From Chamaecrista fasciculata (taxonomy: Eukaryota; Streptophyta; Magnoliopsida; Fabales; Fabaceae): 64,000 nucleotides of DNA. This document shows, piece by piece, positions 62,001 to 64,000 of the stretch. A program made the position numbers and the translations under genes. The notes under the pieces are model-generated. The model did no database searches. It was not told the DNA's origin and worked only from the letters and a program-made list of their open reading frames with translations. The stretch lies in NCBI GenBank assembly GCA_003254925.1, contig QANZ01036326.1, forward strand, positions 1,583 through 65,582, given 5' to 3'. How positions within the stretch are numbered: the stretch's first letter is position 1; every line of letters starts with the position of its first letter.

Positions 62001-63496
62001 CCGCAACTGGTTTGCCCCCAGAAAATCCCAAATCTTGAGATATGCACCTAATCAATATCTCCTGGTTTTCCTGATCCAGAAAATCATAGGATAAGAAGTA
62101 GAAAAAAAGTAGGGGGAATAAAATGGTAATTACAAAGACCACTTAAAGCATGTCTTAGATTAGGATTGTTGAGTGCATTTAAGTAGTCACTTACTTGCTG
62201 CTTCTCGTTGAGAGATTTTTGTGGTCTTCCCTCAGACTCAGGCTCACGTACATTTGATATTGCTAGGGCCATATCCTAAACCATTCAGAAAGTAATGTTT
62301 GTCATAAATTAAACAATACCCTCCATTTCCAAAGACATTGCTCAAATAAAAGCATCAAAAGCAGCAATATTCTCTTACTGGTGCAACTTTTGCTTCATCA
62401 TTCAGAGCATTCCCATTTTCTGGTGTCCTCTGGAGATTGAACACAAAATCTCACTTTAAACTTCTATTTATATCATACAATGTTGAGTAATGTTCTCATG
62501 TTAGATCCTTTACCTGAATAATCACTGATTTTGGCCTTGCAGACAGAGCTTTGCCAGTTGGCGATACAGACAATGCTTGTTGACGAAACACTTGATTTTC
62601 TGACTCGGCATTGGAAATTTTATCTTCTAACCTGAATATTTTTTGTTTTAGGAAAAAAGTTAATTATTATCTTAAGACAGGTGAGCATGATAATCTTCTT
62701 TTTTTTGGAGGGGGGGCGAGGAATCGAGGAGAAGTAGAGGAGTATGAATTATCATGAATTCGGAGACAAAATGGAAAGGTTGACATACAAGGTACATAGA
62801 CAACAATTTATAGTAGCTAAAAGACAAACTACAATAGAAGGAATGCTTGGATACATTTACAATGTTGTGAACAGGAAGTCAAATCACCCTAAGTCAATTG
62901 CGAAATTGGATACGTTTACAATGTCATCAGAATCCCAGAAATGTTAACTTTTCTTTTTTACTGTCTTTTATTATTTTATGAGTATATCAACTGTTTATCT
63001 ACATTATATTATGGACTCTATCAAGGCATAAAAAATATATACTGCAATCAGTAATCATGCTACTTTCATTTTTCTCTTTACTTCCTTCTATTTAGGTCAA
63101 CGAACAGCATTCACTATAAATAGAAACATGACTTGAGAAACCAAGGCGCTAAAGATCTAGATTCAAGTTGAGAATCCATATTTATCACTTCAGTTTAAAA
63201 TTTAATTCAATTCAAGGAGAATAATCAAGGCAGTGGGGAAGTTAAGGGTACTAGACTGGACCTGATTCAGTTCTCATTTTGAATAGTAAAAAGAATGTAA
63301 CCACTATGACATAGTACTCACTAAATATAATTTTTTTCCAAAGATCTGTTACTAACCTATGAACCAATTCCTGGAGTTGCTCCACTTTGCGCTCAGAATC
63401 TTCAACTTTTTTAACCAGCTCCATATTTCTAGCCTCAGCTTCTGCATGAACTTTGCGGGCTTCTTCTCTAGCCTCTTTTTCCGACAGCAGTGATTC
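59052..63496 (-). CDS. Class XI myosin heavy chain, C-terminal part (XI-K type), 5' end outside window
   Basis: Fifteen exons on the minus strand encode the last 547 residues. They are 63496-63357, 62631-62514, 62429-62379, 62275-62195, 62070-61900, 61760-61605, 61521-61306, 60391-60254, 60170-60100, 59995-59896, 59815-59759, 59677-59621, 59537-59457, 59352-59270 and 59175-59052, all with GT-AG introns and one frame to TAA. The first exon is coiled coil ([18 protein letters not shown]). A linker follows ([17 protein letters not shown]). The globular tail then carries the DIL domain, with [61 protein letters not shown] and the end [18 protein letters not shown] through NSGFGFLL. Myosin XI drives organelle movement and cytoplasmic streaming on actin, and the tail binds cargo adaptors. 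Motor, IQ and most coiled-coil exons lie beyond base 64000. The XI-K label rests on the tail sequence and gene context. Confidence 0.93.
60480..61260. mobile_element. Possible solo LTR or retroelement remnant in a myosin intron
   Basis: The 914-base intron between myosin exons 7 and 8 contains, on the plus strand, a TATAAATA box (about 60678) and AATAAA (about 60744). A long CT-rich stretch and TAGTTAGTTAG/TGTTAC motifs also occur, an order typical of an LTR promoter and polyadenylation region. The TG...CA ends and a target-site duplication were not identified, so the boundaries are approximate. Confidence 0.35.
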
Positions 63497-64000
63497 CTGC
63501 GTGGTTACACAGAAAATTAAATCAGGGGACTGAACAATTGCTCAGATATTGTTTTGCTAATAAGAATTTAGTAAACACATAAAATCATATATAAAAAACA
63601 ATTAACTTTAACTTCTTTGCTTTTCTCTCTCTATTAGTATAAAGAATCAATTTAAGTCCTGTATCATCCAATCTAATTATCAATTATCAACTGTCAAGGT
63701 ATAGGTTACACAAGAATTAGATAACAATAATATCAGTTTTAGTTGAACTCACCTATCAAGTTGTAGGATGAGTTGTGACATCAATATCTATTGGAAGATG
63801 TATGAACTCCAAAAATTCTATTTCTTTTTTGGGTATATTGGAGGGATTAAACGCTTGACATGGTTCATATTTCCACTTTACTTTTACCAAGTGAGGTGGA
63901 GCCACGTGACTACAAAAATCTTACTCATTGAAAGCATCAATGACAGTTACAGCAAGTCGGCAATTGCGTAATGCTAATTAATGATTGACTGTTCAAATTT
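63497..64000. other. Myosin intron reaching the window edge
   Basis: Upstream of the exon acceptor at 63497 no further coiled-coil exon is visible up to base 64000. The next exon presumably lies outside the window. Confidence 0.5.

Noticed and set aside
62744..62947. 67-codon plus-strand frame in a myosin intron
   Set aside because: It has no recognisable domain and lies antisense within an intron.

Overview
The window is nuclear DNA of a flowering plant, most likely a eudicot. It has AT-rich intergenic and intronic sequence, spliced genes with GT-AG introns, many short DNA transposons and plant-specific gene families. I cannot name the species. I recognise eight protein genes and one L1-type LINE. 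Exon boundaries were read from splice sites and reading frame by eye.

Layout: 1-8.3 kb is gene-free and rich in transposon remnants. 8.35-10.5 kb holds a plus-strand ELF4-like (circadian clock) gene with a 5'UTR intron. 10.5-18.3 kb is gene-free and holds hAT-type and Mutator-like non-autonomous elements, one of which may carry a captured gene fragment. 18.3-21 kb is a six-exon 40S ribosomal protein S3 (uS3) gene, plus strand. 21-26.5 kb holds more short transposons. 26.58-27.16 kb is a single-exon ATL-type RING-H2 E3 ligase gene, plus strand. From 28.6 kb to the end every gene is on the minus strand: VPS2 (ESCRT-III), a BIG GRAIN 1-like gene, a BREVIS RADIX-like gene, the LINE, a PLASTID MOVEMENT IMPAIRED1-RELATED gene and the C-terminal half of a class XI myosin that runs off the right edge.

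The genes do not form a pathway. The BRX-like, PMIR and myosin XI group probably belongs to a conserved gene block: from memory, Arabidopsis carries BRXL4, PMIR1 and myosin XI-K close together on chromosome 5, and BRXL3 next to a BIG GRAIN 1-like gene on chromosome 1.

The most notable structure is the LINE at 42771-51325. It has clear target-site duplications, a poly(A) tail and open ORF1 and ORF2 with an ATGA stop/start overlap, and it sits about 0.4 kb upstream of the BRX-like start codon. Inside it, 1944 bp of ORF2 are present twice, separated by 161 Ns. This is most simply explained by an unmerged contig overlap rather than real biology. About a dozen MITE-like elements could be delimited, most by 3, 8, 9 or 10 bp target-site duplications. 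I found no convincing previously undescribed system. The best leads are the possible captured gene fragment at 17.0-17.9 kb, the GC-rich minisatellite inside a transposon in the first BRX-like coding intron, and an orphan promoter-like island near 3 kb.
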